A stretch of DNA of 64,000 nucleotides from Planctomycetota bacterium (GTDB lineage Bacteria > Planctomycetota > Planctomycetia > Planctomycetales > Planctomycetaceae): positions 1 through 64,000 of the forward strand of contig JAQBVJ010000010.1 of the NCBI GenBank assembly GCA_027623235.1, read 5' to 3'. Shown piece by piece: positions 37,091 to 47,764 of the stretch. Made by a program: the position numbers and the translations under genes. Each line of letters opens with the position of its first letter. Within the stretch, counting starts at the first letter, position 1. The notes under the pieces are model-generated. The model saw only the letters and a list, made by a program, of their open reading frames with translations. It did not search any database and was not told the DNA's origin.

Positions 37091-37350
37091 CGCGCCCACG
37101 GATTGTCACAAGTTTGTAACTTCGTGCGAGGGGATCCTGACGAGCGTCGTTCACGCTGCTACAACCGAAAGGTGGGCCGTTTGTCGTCAGTATTTCGTAA
37201 CCCGCTTCGCAGGGCACTCGAGTGACAAGCCGACCGTGCCCGTAACGGGCAGTCGTATCAATGAAAATACAGTGAAAGACAGAAAGACAGACAGAAAGAC
37301 AGACACCCGGCCGCGATCGCGGGCGGGCGGTTTCAGACAGGGAGAAAACG
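37091..37350. other. Upstream region of the macroglobulin-like pseudogene
   Basis: No gene. It contains a two-copy perfect 12-bp tandem repeat, AGAAAGACAGAC, at 37281-37304, and the ribosome binding site GGGAG about 7 bases before the ATG at 37351. The promoter of the pseudogene should lie here, but I could not call it with confidence. Confidence 0.55.
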
Positions 37351-40300
37351 ATGACGCGGACGCCGTTGGTTCTGGCTCTTCTGGCAGCAGCACTGCTGAT
37401 TTCCGACTCATCGACTCAGGCAGCGGACAAGGCCCGGCCCGTCATCTCTGCCCTGCCGGAGGTGCCCGCAGCGGTCCACTCGGCGATGCAGAGCTGCGAC
37501 TTTGACGCAGCCGTCAAAGAAATCGACGCGAGGCTGACGAAAGAGGACGCCAGCTCGGACTACCTCATGTATCTCAAAGGGTGAGCCCTCACCGAGGGGG
37601 GAAAGCTCGACGAAGCCACCGCCGCGTTGACGGAACTCGAACGGCGTTTCCCCAAAAGTCGCTGGGTCGCGCGATCGCGGTTCGCTCGGGCGGATGTTCT
37701 GGTGAGACAGCGGAACTATCGAGCGGCCGGGCTCATTTATCAGGCCGAAGCGACGCGGTTTCTTTCGACTGACCGCCGCGATGAGCTTGCCGGAATCTAT
37801 CTCGAATTCGCAGACCGCTATTTCGAAGGTGACAAAAACAACCCGTCCCCGAAAGGGAAACCGGACTACACGCAGGCTCTCACCTATTACCAGGAGTCGC
37901 TCAAGCTGAAGCCCGGCGTCGCGACTCGACGACGTGTTGAGTTGAGAATTGCCCACTCGCAGCGCGAACTCGGTCAGACAGAAGAGGCCATCACGACTTA
38001 CCAGAGTTTTCTAAAACAGTAAGCTGCCGAAAAAACTGCGGCGATTGATAAAGCGCCCGCCACGATGATCGTGCAGGCGACTTACCAGCTCGGCCGAGCT
38101 CAACTGGCCGTCGGACACCTGGAAAACGCTCGCCGCACCTGGCAGGACTTCCTGGCCAGTGACGTTGGCAAAGTGGACGGAGGAGCGTTGCTCGCTGAGG
38201 CGGCTTATCGGCTCGCCCATACTTACAGCGTGCCCGCGCCGGGCTCGATCGGCGACCTGGAACTCGGCGTCGCGGCACACGAAAGCTTTCTGAAGGCATA
38301 TCCGAAAAGCGAACTGGCTCCGCAGGCCTCGCTGGAAATCGCGCAGAGCTATTCACACCACGGTCGCTACGAACAGGCCGTCGAGCGTCTGCAGGCACTG
38401 CTGAAAGAAGTCGACGCCGAAGCGAAACAGATCCCTCTCGCCCGCAATCTGCTCGGCCAGGCACTCGCCTCGCAGAAGAAATTCGTCGAAGCCGTCGCCG
38501 CGTGGCGCGAGTTCCTCGACAAGCACCCGTCCGACCCGAACTGGAGCAACGTGCAGCGCGTCGTCATCGACACCGAGTACGCGATGGCCGAAGCTCAGCG
38601 ACTGGAAAAGAACTACTGGAAAAGAACTACGACGCAGCGAGAACTCTGTGGCTGACGTTTCTCAACAAGTATCCGCTCGATGGCCGATCGCCGCAGATTC
38701 TGTTCCTGTTCGGCCACATGAAATCCAGCGAGGGCATCGCTCAGTGGCAGAAAGAAATCGAGGCGGCAAAGGCCGACGGAGCCGTCCTCACAAAGCCACT
38801 GCCGCCGAAAGCAAAAACTCAGAAGCTGTTTGAGGAAGCGATCGCCGACTTGCAGCAGCTTGTCAAAAAATATCCGAACACCGAGCAGGCGTCGCGCGCC
38901 GCGTTCACAATCGGCACCACACGCGAAGATCAGCTCGGGCAACTGGCGGAATCTCTGGAGGCGTACAAACAGGTCACGGGACAGTACGCGGGCCAGGCAA
39001 AGCAGCGGATTGACAATCTCACGGCGAAGCAGCTTCAGGTCGTCACCGAGCGGAAATTCCAGACGGACGAGAAACCCCGTGTCAGAATCACGACGCGGAA
39101 CATCGAAAAAGTCTCGGTGAAAATGCACCGGATCGACATGGTCGACTACTTCCGGAAGATGCACCTGGCAACGGGTGTCGAGTCGCTCGACATCGCCCTC
39201 ATCGATCCGGACAAGACCTGGGAACACGACGTCTCCGGCTTCAAGGAATATCTCAGCCTGTCCAACGAGGTGGAAATTCCCGTCGAAGGCCCAGGCGTGA
39301 CGGCGGTCACGATCTCCGGCGAGGAACTCGAAGCGACCACGATGGTCGTCGTCAGCGACATTGACATCATCGTCAAAAGCTCCCGCAACGAGCTGTTTGC
39401 TTTCGCCCAGAACTCGCGAACCGGCAAGCCTCAATCAGGAATAAGCCTGCTGATCAGCGATGGCGAAAAAGTTTTCGCCGAGGATGTCACGGGCGAGGAC
39501 GGCATCCTGCAGAAGTCGTTCGAAGAACTGAAGTCGATCGCCGACCTGCGCGTCTTCTCCGTTCACGAAGGACACGCCGCCTCGACAGTCAGCAGCCTGG
39601 CCGGCCTGGAATTCGCCGTCGGGCTCGCGCCGAAGGGTTACCTTTATGTCGACCGGCCGGCGTATCGGGCCGGACAACTGGTCAACGTGCGGGGCATCGT
39701 CCGCTGGGTTTCGGAAGACCGCTACACGTTCAAGCCGGGCGAGAAATACCAGCTCGACGTTTACGACGGTCGCGGCCGAATCGTCCACTCCCGGAAAGTC
39801 GCGCTCAGCAAGTTCGGAACGGTCGCCGACAACTTTGAGCTGCCTGATTCCACGCCAGAAGGCATCGGTCGGATCGTGCTTCATCAGCCGGGTGGGACGC
39901 AGTCTTACGAAACCGTGTTCCGGGTTCATCAGTACCAACTGCAGTCCGTGCAGCTCGAAGTCGACGTCCCGAAACAGGTTTACTACCGCGGCGAGATCGC
40001 TGTCACACTGAAGACAACGCTGGGGAACAAAACGACGTCGACTCAGAGCGAGCTGGACTCACCCCGCCCCGGCGTTCACGAACTGTCGTTTCCCGTCGAG
40101 CTGGCGGGAGACCTCGCCGAATTCGAACTCACCATCAAGAGCGGCAAGCTGGAAGACACCGTGACGCAGGCGGTCCCGATTCGTCCGTACGGGCTGCCGG
40201 TCGTCGCGACGACCAGCGGCACGGCGGCTCAAAGCACGATCGTGTTTGTTGAGCACGAAGGCCAGACGGCCGTCGAAGATTCACATCTCGAGCTGTTCAT

Positions 40301-42880
40301 CGGGCCGAGCATTGATCGCACGCTGCTGGAAGGCGTGCTGGGTTCGAGCATCGGCAACTACGGCGGCGGCATCGAGCGTTCGATTTCGGATGTGCTTGGC
40401 GGAGTCAGCCTGCTGAAACTCGTCTCTCAGTCCCGCAACGCGGACAGCCCGGAAGTCGTCGCGCTGACAGCGCGAGTCAACGCGGGCATTTCTCGACTGG
40501 TCTCCAGCCAGCGCGACGACGGCGGCTGGAGCTGGTCCGGCCGCACGTCAGCCGGGGCGGACCGGTACGCAACCAGCCGCGCCGCGTGGGCTCTTGCCGT
40601 CGCGGGTCGCGCTGGCTTTTCAGTTCCTTCCGGGACAATGGCCAGCGCGGTCTGCTCGCTTCAAACGGCCTTCACGGCCAGTGGCACCGCCGACCGTGAG
40701 GGGCAGGCGATTCTCCTGCACGGCCTCGCCGAAGCCGACGCCGCGGACTTCGCGTGGGCCAACCGGCTTTACCGCGAGCGGAACAACCTCACCGCGTCCG
40801 GTCTGCTGCACGTCGCGCTGACGCTGATCCGGCTCGACCGGAAAGAAATGGCGGGGGACCTCATCGAGCTGGTGAAACTGCCGCTTGAGCCGGCGACCGC
40901 GAACACGCGCGAGCAGTCGGACAGCGTTCTGAAGTGCATCCCCTGGATGCGGTCTGGCGTCGAGCTGCGGGCGCTGTACCTGCTTTGCGTGGAGGAACTT
41001 TTCCCGACGGACAAGTCAGCCGCTCAGGCCGCCGACTGGCTGATGGCCGCTCGCCGCGGTTTTCGCTGGAATCCCGAAAAGGCCAACGGACCGGCCATGA
41101 TGGCGCTCGCCGAGTGGTTCTCAAAAAAGAAATTCAGCAGCGAGAAATACAGACTCACGATTCAGGTCAACGACACAAATGTCACGACACTCGAAATCGA
41201 TCCCGCCGCCGACCCGACTCACCAGATCAGCGTTCCGGCCGAGCTGCTTGTTGCCGGCAAACCTCAGAAAGTCAGCCTGACGATCGACGGGCGCGGCGAG
41301 TTCAGTGTTTCTATCGGCCCGACCAGATCGCCATCGCGCCGACAAGCCCGCTGGCCGTGCTGGCTCAGGGCGAGAAAACGAAAGACGAATACCGACTCTC
41401 TCCGGTCGAGCTGTACCTGTTCGGCAAGCGGCTGCTCGCGAAGGATGAACACAAAGCCGCGGGCGGGCATCTGACCGAACTCTTCACGAATTACCGTCTG
41501 AAACCGGAGATCTATAAAGAATGCGTCGAGATGCTGTTCCGCACGTCGCTCGCCACGGACCAGCACCGCGAGATCGTCCAGTATTTTGAAATCATCAAAG
41601 AAATGTACCCGGATGTGGAACTGGACTTCGACGCGATCATGAAAGTCGCAACGGCCTACCAGGAACTCGGCGAATACGAACGCAGCTATCTGGTCTTCCG
41701 GGCGACGATCGAAAACTCCTTCGAGCGGAAAAACCAGATCGCCGCCTTCCTGACCGGACAAAACGAATTCGTGCGGTCGGTCGAGGTCGTCGAGCGGTGC
41801 GGCGACTTTGCAAAGCGGTACCCGGAAAGCGACCTGCTCGACAGCTTCTGGTACCTCATCGGCTACAGTCAGTTCGCCCTGGGCGAGCACGAAGCCGCTC
41901 TAACAATGTGCCGCAAAGTGTCCGAGACGAAACGCAAAGACAAACGGACCGGCACGGAGATCGAAGCCGCGAACAAGTGGCAGGCGATTTACATCATGGG
42001 GCAGATCTATCACAGCCTCGGCAAGCCGTCTGAGGCAATCGCCGAATACGAACGCGTCAAGGAGCGATTTTCAGACGCGACCGAGGCGATCGACTTTTTT
42101 ACTCGCAAGGACATCGCTCTGCCGGAAGTCACCACCGTGAAGCCCGGCGACGCCGGCGAAGTGGAACTGAGCTACCGCAACGTCAAAGAAGCCAGCGTCA
42201 AGGTGTACCGCATCGACCTGTTGAAGTTCGGCCTGATGCAGAGAAACCTCGACAAGGTCACGGCGATCAACCTCGCCGGGATTAGACCGTACCACGAGAT
42301 GAAAACCGAACTCGGAGACGGCAACGACTTCAAAGATCGAACGAAGGATCTGAAGCTGCCTCTGAAGGAAGAGGGCGCCTACCTGGTCGTCTGCCGCGGC
42401 GAGAACCTCTACGCCAGCGGTTTGGTCCTCGTCAGCCCGCTGCAACTTGAGGTCCAGGAAGACTCGACCAGTGGCCGCGTCCGCGTCGCTGTCAAAGACA
42501 GCGTCAAGGACAGCTACCTGCGAAACGTCCTTGTCAAAGTCATCGGAAGTGCCAATGACGATTTCAACACGGGCGAGACCGATCTGCGAGGCATTTTCGT
42601 CGCGGACGCAATCCGCGGAACGAGCACGATCATCGCCCGGGCCGACCAGGATCGATACGCGTTTTACCGCGGCACGCAATCACTCGGAACCGTGGCTCAG
42701 CCGCAGAGCGAACGCGAAGCGATTCCATCCGCTCCCGAAGACATGAACGGAAACGGACAGCAGGATTTGCTTCAGAACCTGTTCGACACCAACGGTGAGA
42801 TCCAGGGCACAAACCGGGGCAACTACCGCACCCTCCTCAACAACGGCACCAAAGGGGTCAAGGCAAAAGCCGCGTTCTAA
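37351..42880 (+). pseudogene. Giant alpha-2-macroglobulin-like protein, broken in four places
   Basis: One ancestral frame runs across the region with four lesions: TGA at 37582-37584, TAA at 38020-38022, a 14-bp tandem duplication at 38603-38630 (frameshift) and one missing base near 41306-41309. Taking out the duplication and adding one base restores 1839 codons, an exact multiple of three. The product would have a signal peptide (~1-24), TPR-like helical repeats (to ~39000), macroglobulin-type beta domains (~39060-40270; YLYVDRPAYRAGQLVNVRGI), a thioester-domain-like helical region (~40280-41110; RDDGGWSWSG) without a CGEQ thioester, then a second TPR region and another macroglobulin-like module to the end. 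The remaining frames look fully conserved, so the breaks are recent or are sequence errors. Such proteins may trap proteases or act as envelope defence proteins. Confidence 0.88.
38603..38630 (+). repeat. 14-bp tandem duplication causing a frameshift
   Basis: TGGAAAAGAACTAC occurs twice in direct succession (38603-38616, 38617-38630). With one copy the frame reads RLEKNYDAARTLWLTFLNK without interruption; with two it shifts and stops soon after. Confidence 0.95.
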
Positions 42881-42980
42881 CTGGCGAGACGGTTTGGGCC
42901 GGGCAACGGTTTTGGGTTACGATACTGACCCTCAAAACGCTGCCCGCCTGCCTTCCTTCCTGCCAACACCCGGTTTCCCG

Positions 42981-44705
42981 ATGAGTCCCCGCCGCTCACT
43001 TTTTCCTGCACTTCTTTTCGTCGGCTTTTTAACGGCGACGCTTCAGGCCGACACGCGCCCTGCGCCGCCTCCGCTGCCGGAATCGCAAGCCGCTGTGAAA
43101 CGCGTCGAGCCGCCGCTGCATCCGCAGATCGATCAGCTCATCGAAGCGGCCACGCCAAACTTTCGGAAGATCGCAGCGCCGCTTTGTTCAGACGCGGAAT
43201 TCTTCCGGCGAGCCCACCTCGACCTGACCGGCTCCGTTCCCACCGGAGAAGAAACGCGAGCGTTCCTCGCTGATCAAACGCCGACGCAGGAAAAGCGAGC
43301 TGCCCTGATCGAGCTCCTGCTTGCCTCGCCCCGTTACGCGCGGCGCATGCAGTACGTCCTGGACGAGATGATCATGGAACGTCGCGCCGGCTCGAACGTG
43401 CCTGACGCCGAATGGCAGAACTGGCTTCGCAGTTCAATCCGCGAGAACCGGCGTTGGGATGCGGTCGTCGCGGAAATCCTCGCCGCAGATGGAGCCGAAG
43501 ATGCGAAACGGCCGGCCGCGAAGTTTTACCTCGACCGGGATTTCGAGGTCGATGTTGTCACGAGGGACGTCGGCCGAATTTTCCTGGGCGTCGATCTGGA
43601 GTGTGCTCAGTGCCACGACCACCCCAGCATCGATGGCTACCTGCAGCGGCATTACTACGGGATCAGTGCCTTCCTCAAACGCAGCTACGTCTTCACGGAT
43701 GCGAAGTCCAAAAAGAAGATGCTCGGTGAGAAGGCGGAAGGCGATGTGAAATTCACGTCCGTTTTCACGTCGGTTGAGGGGATGACGAATCCGCGGCTGC
43801 TCGACCTTCCGCAGATTCCCGACCCGGACGGCGTTGAGAGAGCCTACCTCGTCAAGCCGGAATCCAAGGCTCGCGGCATTCCCCAATACAGCCGTCGCCT
43901 GCAGCTTCCGCTTTCGATGATCTCTGATGAGAACGTCGACTTTCGAAGAAACATCGTGAACCGGCTGTGGGCTGTGATGATGGGGCGAGGCCTTGTCGAG
44001 CCGCTCGACGTCCGCCACGCCGACAACCCGGCCACGCATCCCGAAGTGCTTTCACTGCTGGCCGATGAACTTCTGCGGCACGAATACGATGTGCGATGGC
44101 TGATCCGCGAGCTCGCCCTCACAAAGACATATCAGCGCGGCCGGGCGGCGGGCGATTCCAACGACGAAGCACACTCTTACGCGGGAGCGTATCTGAAAGC
44201 ACTCTCGCCCGAACAACTGGCGTGGTCCGTCATGGACGTCACCGGAGTTTCCACGCAGACGCTCGCCGCGAAGAAAGCCGAGTTACTCAAGAAGGATCCC
44301 AAATCCGGCGAGGCAAAGACCGCCGATCCGCTCTGGCAGGAAGAGACGCTTCACGACGCACTCAAGGCAAACGTTGATCAATTTGTGACGACGTTTGCCG
44401 GTCAGGGCGGACAGAAAACCGGCTTCGATTCCTCAGCAGATCAGGCGTTGTTTCTACTGAACGGCGCTCTCATTCAGAAGTGGCTCGTGCCGGCCAACGG
44501 GAATCTGACGGACCGGCTGCGGAAGCTGGAGGCTTCCGCGGAGTTTGCCGAAGAGCTGTACATGAGCGTCCTCAACCGGGCTCCCGGTGATGAGGAAGTC
44601 GCTGCGGTGACGTCGTACCTGGAAGCTGTTTCAGACCGCGACGCGGCAACTCAGGAACTCACCTGGGCTCTGATGACGTCTGCGGAGTTCCGGTTTAACC
44701 ATTAA
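42981..44705 (+). CDS. DUF1549 / DUF1553 domain protein
   Basis: A 574-residue exported planctomycete protein. A signal peptide (SLFPALLFVGFLTATLQA) is followed by DUF1549 (FFRRAHLDLTGSVPT, SPRYARRMQYVLDEM, with the heme-like ECAQCHDHP motif at ~215) and DUF1553 (NIVNRLWAVMMGRGLVEPLDVRH, LALTKTYQR). There is no PSCyt1 domain at the N-terminus, unlike the homologue at 53652. The start at 42981 gives the signal peptide its proper position; the longer frame overlaps the pseudogene. The DUF1501 gene follows after 32 bp and a WD40 gene overlaps that by 4 bp, forming a three-gene operon. Confidence 0.93.
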   Translation: MSPRRSLFPALLFVGFLTATLQADTRPAPPPLPESQAAVKRVEPPLHPQIDQLIEAATPNFRKIAAPLCSDAEFFRRAHLDLTGSVPTGEETRAFLADQTPTQEKRAALIELLLASPRYARRMQYVLDEMIMERRAGSNVPDAEWQNWLRSSIRENRRWDAVVAEILAADGAEDAKRPAAKFYLDRDFEVDVVTRDVGRIFLGVDLECAQCHDHPSIDGYLQRHYYGISAFLKRSYVFTDAKSKKKMLGEKAEGDVKFTSVFTSVEGMTNPRLLDLPQIPDPDGVERAYLVKPESKARGIPQYSRRLQLPLSMISDENVDFRRNIVNRLWAVMMGRGLVEPLDVRHADNPATHPEVLSLLADELLRHEYDVRWLIRELALTKTYQRGRAAGDSNDEAHSYAGAYLKALSPEQLAWSVMDVTGVSTQTLAAKKAELLKKDPKSGEAKTADPLWQEETLHDALKANVDQFVTTFAGQGGQKTGFDSSADQALFLLNGALIQKWLVPANGNLTDRLRKLEASAEFAEELYMSVLNRAPGDEEVAAVTSYLEAVSDRDAATQELTWALMTSAEFRFNH

Positions 44706-44737
44706 CATAAGTGCGTCGTTTTTCGAGGCTCAACAGG

Positions 44738-46009
44738 ATGCGAACCATGCGTCGAGACACCGGTTGCCACCGTATTGACCACGCTCTTTCCCGCCGCGGC
44801 TTCCTCGCCGGGACTGCTGCCGGAGCAGCCGCGATGGGCGGCGTTTTGACGCCAGCTCAGGCGGACCAGCTTCAGTCCGGGCAGAAGCGACTGCTTCAAG
44901 TTTTCCTGCAGGGTGGCTTCAGTCAGTTTGAGACGTTCGATCCAAAACCCGGCACAAAGTATGGCGGCCCGTTCCGCCAGATCGAGACCTCGGTGCCAGG
45001 CATGATGATCTGCGAACTGCTGCCGCACATGGCCACGCGGATGCACAAGCTGTCAATCATTCGCAGCATCAACCTGCGAACCAACGATCACGGCAAAGGC
45101 CGCCTCTTCATGGAGAAGGGCCGCAATGTGGGCGAGTTTCCCTACGTCGGTTCCGTCGCCGCCAAGTACCTCGCGCCGCCCAACCCGACGCTGCCGACGT
45201 ATCTGCACATCACAACGCGCGGCCTCTCCGATAACACCAATGCTTTCCTGGAAGCTCAGCACGCACAGATGAAGCTGCCCGGTACGAAGGCTCCCGACAA
45301 TCTTGCCCGACCTGACAAGCTGACCGTTGAGGCCGCAAGGCGACGCGCCGATTTCCGAGCGCAGCTCAACGAGCGGTTCTCTGGTGGCAAAGGTCAAAGT
45401 GCCTTCACCGAAACATTCGACTCGTCCTTCGAGATGGCCGAGCGGCTGATGTCTCAAAAGGGTCTGCTCGAAGCGGAACCGTCCGGCAAAGACCTGGAGC
45501 GGTACGGCTCGCACCCGTTCGGCCGCCGCTGCGTCCTCGCCCGCAACCTGCTTCAGAACGGAGCCACTGTCGTCAAGGTGACGCACCACGGCTACGACAC
45601 TCACGCCGAGAATTTCAATTTTCACCTGGAACAGCTTGGTGAGTTCGACCAGACGTTCTGCATGCTGCTCGACGATATCGAAGCGACCGGGATGCTCGAC
45701 AGCACGCTGATCATGGTCTACTCCGAATTCGGTCGCACGCCGAAAATCAATCAGCGTTACGGCCGCGACCACTGGGGAGCGTCGGTGTCGATGGCTCTTG
45801 GCGGAGCCGGAATCAAGCCGGGTGTGACTGTCGGAGCCACGAACAAAGAAGGCACCGAGGTCTCAGATCGCGAAGTCGATGCCGGGCACCTGTTCCACAC
45901 GTACTTCAGCGCGCTCGGCATCGACCCGACTGCCGACCACAACGTCCCCGGCAAGTCGATACCGATCGGCGATCCCGCGAAGTCCTCAATCAAGGAGTTG
46001 CTGGTATGA
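44738..46009 (+). CDS. DUF1501 domain protein, Tat-exported
   Basis: A 423-residue DUF1501 protein with a Tat-like signal (SRRGFLAGTAAGAAAMGG). The family core is related to alkaline phosphatase/sulfatase folds: FLQGGFSQFETFDPKP near the start, THHGYDTHAENF in the middle and MVYSEFGRTPKINQRYGRDHW late. DUF1501 genes habitually pair with DUF1549/DUF1553 genes, as here. The start is uncertain: GTG 44711, ATG 44738 (GAGG 9 bases upstream, chosen) and ATG 44747 are all in frame. The stop overlaps the start of the WD40 gene by 4 bp. Biochemical role unknown. Confidence 0.93.
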   Translation: MRTMRRDTGCHRIDHALSRRGFLAGTAAGAAAMGGVLTPAQADQLQSGQKRLLQVFLQGGFSQFETFDPKPGTKYGGPFRQIETSVPGMMICELLPHMATRMHKLSIIRSINLRTNDHGKGRLFMEKGRNVGEFPYVGSVAAKYLAPPNPTLPTYLHITTRGLSDNTNAFLEAQHAQMKLPGTKAPDNLARPDKLTVEAARRRADFRAQLNERFSGGKGQSAFTETFDSSFEMAERLMSQKGLLEAEPSGKDLERYGSHPFGRRCVLARNLLQNGATVVKVTHHGYDTHAENFNFHLEQLGEFDQTFCMLLDDIEATGMLDSTLIMVYSEFGRTPKINQRYGRDHWGASVSMALGGAGIKPGVTVGATNKEGTEVSDREVDAGHLFHTYFSALGIDPTADHNVPGKSIPIGDPAKSSIKELLV

Positions 46010-47043
46010 GCAACCGCCCTGCCCCTCCGCCGCTTCCCGACGATCCGATCGACGTGAAACAGAGCCACGTCGTCGCCGAGTTCCAACACGACGTCGCGCT
46101 GACGACCTGCCGCCTGGATCCGCAGGCTCGCTTCGCGTTTGCCGGTGCGGAAGATTTCAACGTCTATCGGTGGAGTGTCGACGGTGGCAACGAATCGAAG
46201 ACGGTCTTCAGCGGCCACGAAAGCTGGGTGCGCTGCCTCGACTTCTCACCCGACGGCGAGCGGCTCTACACAGCCGGATACGACGACAGGATTGGCGTCT
46301 GGGACACCGCTGCGGCGAAACCGAAGCCGCTGGAAATGATTGAAGCTCACAAAGGCTGGGTCCGCTGGGTCAAAGTCAACCGCGACGGCACACGCCTCGT
46401 GTCTTGCGGTAACGATAATCTCATCAAGCTGTGGAGCCTGCCGGACGGCAAGCTGATTCAGGAGTTCCGTGGACACGAACGACATCCCTACGCCGTCCTC
46501 TTTCACCCGGATGAGCAGCGACTGGCCTCGTTCGACCTGATGGGCAACATCAAGGAATGGGATATCGCCTCCGGCAAAGAGCTGCGTTCATTCGAGGCGA
46601 AATTCATGTGGGGCTTCGACCAGAAGTTCCGAGCCGACATGGGCGGCGCCCGTGACATGATCTTCAGCGAGGACGGAAAGACGCTGATTGTCGCCGGCCT
46701 GACAAACGTCACGAATGCCTTTGCCGGGGTCCACAACCCGATGATCCTCCTGTTCAACTGGGAGAAGTTCGAGCCGCAGCACAAGCTGACGGATGCCTCG
46801 TACAAAGGCATGTCGTGGGGCGTGCGGACTCACCCGGAGGGATTCCTGGCCGCCGTCGGAGCACCTCAGGGAGGCAGCAAGGGCGCGATCTGGTTCTGGA
46901 AACCGGGCGAGGAAAAACCGTTCCACACGGTCACGCTGTCCCACTGCGGCCGCGGCCTCGACATGACCGCCGATGGCCGACGAATTGCCGTCGCGCAGTT
47001 CGACGGGCTGCTGAAGATTTATCAGCTCACGCGGAAGAGCTGA
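46006..47043 (+). CDS. WD40-repeat protein
   Basis: A 345-residue beta-propeller protein with clear WD40 repeats, for example GHESWVRCLDFSPDGERLY...IGVWD, AHKGWVRWVKVNRDGTRLV...IKLWS and FHPDEQRLASFDLMGNIKEWD, about six or seven blades in all. There is no signal peptide, so it probably works in the cytoplasm or is exported in a way not visible. Its ATG overlaps the DUF1501 stop (ATGA), so translation is coupled. It probably serves as a protein-binding scaffold for its operon partners. Confidence 0.92.
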   Translation: MSNRPAPPPLPDDPIDVKQSHVVAEFQHDVALTTCRLDPQARFAFAGAEDFNVYRWSVDGGNESKTVFSGHESWVRCLDFSPDGERLYTAGYDDRIGVWDTAAAKPKPLEMIEAHKGWVRWVKVNRDGTRLVSCGNDNLIKLWSLPDGKLIQEFRGHERHPYAVLFHPDEQRLASFDLMGNIKEWDIASGKELRSFEAKFMWGFDQKFRADMGGARDMIFSEDGKTLIVAGLTNVTNAFAGVHNPMILLFNWEKFEPQHKLTDASYKGMSWGVRTHPEGFLAAVGAPQGGSKGAIWFWKPGEEKPFHTVTLSHCGRGLDMTADGRRIAVAQFDGLLKIYQLTRKS

Positions 47044-47062
47044 GTGCCTCCGGCCCTGCGAA

Positions 47063-47731
47063 TTACTTCTTCAGCCGCTCGTACTTCGTCCGGTACTTTT
47101 CATAAAGCTTGACGTGCCGGCTGCTCAAGTCGACGGCTCGACCCTGAACCCACGCGACCCTGAACCCACGCGGCGGTCACATTGGAGGGCGTCTCCAGCG
47201 GATCGCCAGTCGTCACGAACAGCGTCGCATACTTGCTCGGCACGATGGCATGATCGCTGTGCCGCACCGAGTCACAGGACAGCATTTCGAAACTGCGATC
47301 GCGAAGCTGCTTGATCTCCGGAGGCGGATACCTGGGATCCCAGCCGTGAGCCCGGAACGAAGGGAACCCCGGACAGCTGACGATGGGAAAGTCGAATTCC
47401 TCATCATCAAACAGCATCGGTGGGCTGCCAGCCGTGACATGCCTGACAAACAGGTCAATCCGAGTCGTCTTCTGCAGTTCCTTGAGCGCCCGCCGAATTC
47501 CCAGCGACTGCCGCTGAGCTCATCCACCCGAGTCAGATAGTAGAACGAGCCGTCCGCCTTGAGCTTGCCACCGTGTGGGCGAAACGGCACGAGCCCAGGG
47601 ATCTGCCCGCTCCACTTTCGGTGGTTCGCTTCTGAACACAGCAGAAACGATTCCGCCTTCCCGGTCGACCGCAGCCAGCCATGCAGCGTCCGAAACTGAG
47701 CCAGGTTCGAACGAGCAAACACGATCGCCAT
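47063..47731 (-). pseudogene. Chimeric relic: glycosyltransferase N-terminus joined to amidohydrolase C-terminus
   Basis: Reading on the minus strand from 47731: MAIVFARSNLAQFRTLHGWL...YYLTRVDE resembles the N-terminus of group-4 glycosyltransferases. A one-base deletion near 47510-47528 moves the frame; IRRALKELQKTTRIDLFVRH, then FDFPIVSCPGF, WDPRYPPPEIKQLRDR and HAIVPSK continue that domain. At about 47222-47228 the match changes to ATLFVTTGDPLETP and WVQGRAVDLSSRHVKLYEKY, which is the C-terminal tail of an amidohydrolase. A 16-bp duplication (47139-47170) shifts the frame again; with one copy removed the tail runs to a stop at 47063-47065. Correcting both gives 218 codons. It is a deletion-fusion remnant and not a functional gene. 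Confidence 0.72.
47139..47170. repeat. 16-bp tandem duplication inside the relic
   Basis: CGACCCTGAACCCACG occurs twice in succession (47139-47154, 47155-47170). It breaks the reading frame of the amidohydrolase tail on the minus strand. Confidence 0.95.
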
Positions 47732-47764
47732 GCCGCACCTGGAACGAGAAACAATGTCAGGACC

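Noticed and set aside
37582..37584. TGA as a selenocysteine codon or suppressed stop
   Set aside because: There is no selenoprotein context or stem-loop visible, and three more lesions of other kinds follow in the same gene.
41300..41315. Programmed ribosomal frameshift near GTGTTTCTAT
   Set aside because: The site is not a standard slippery sequence, has no downstream structure I can see, and the gene is already broken upstream.
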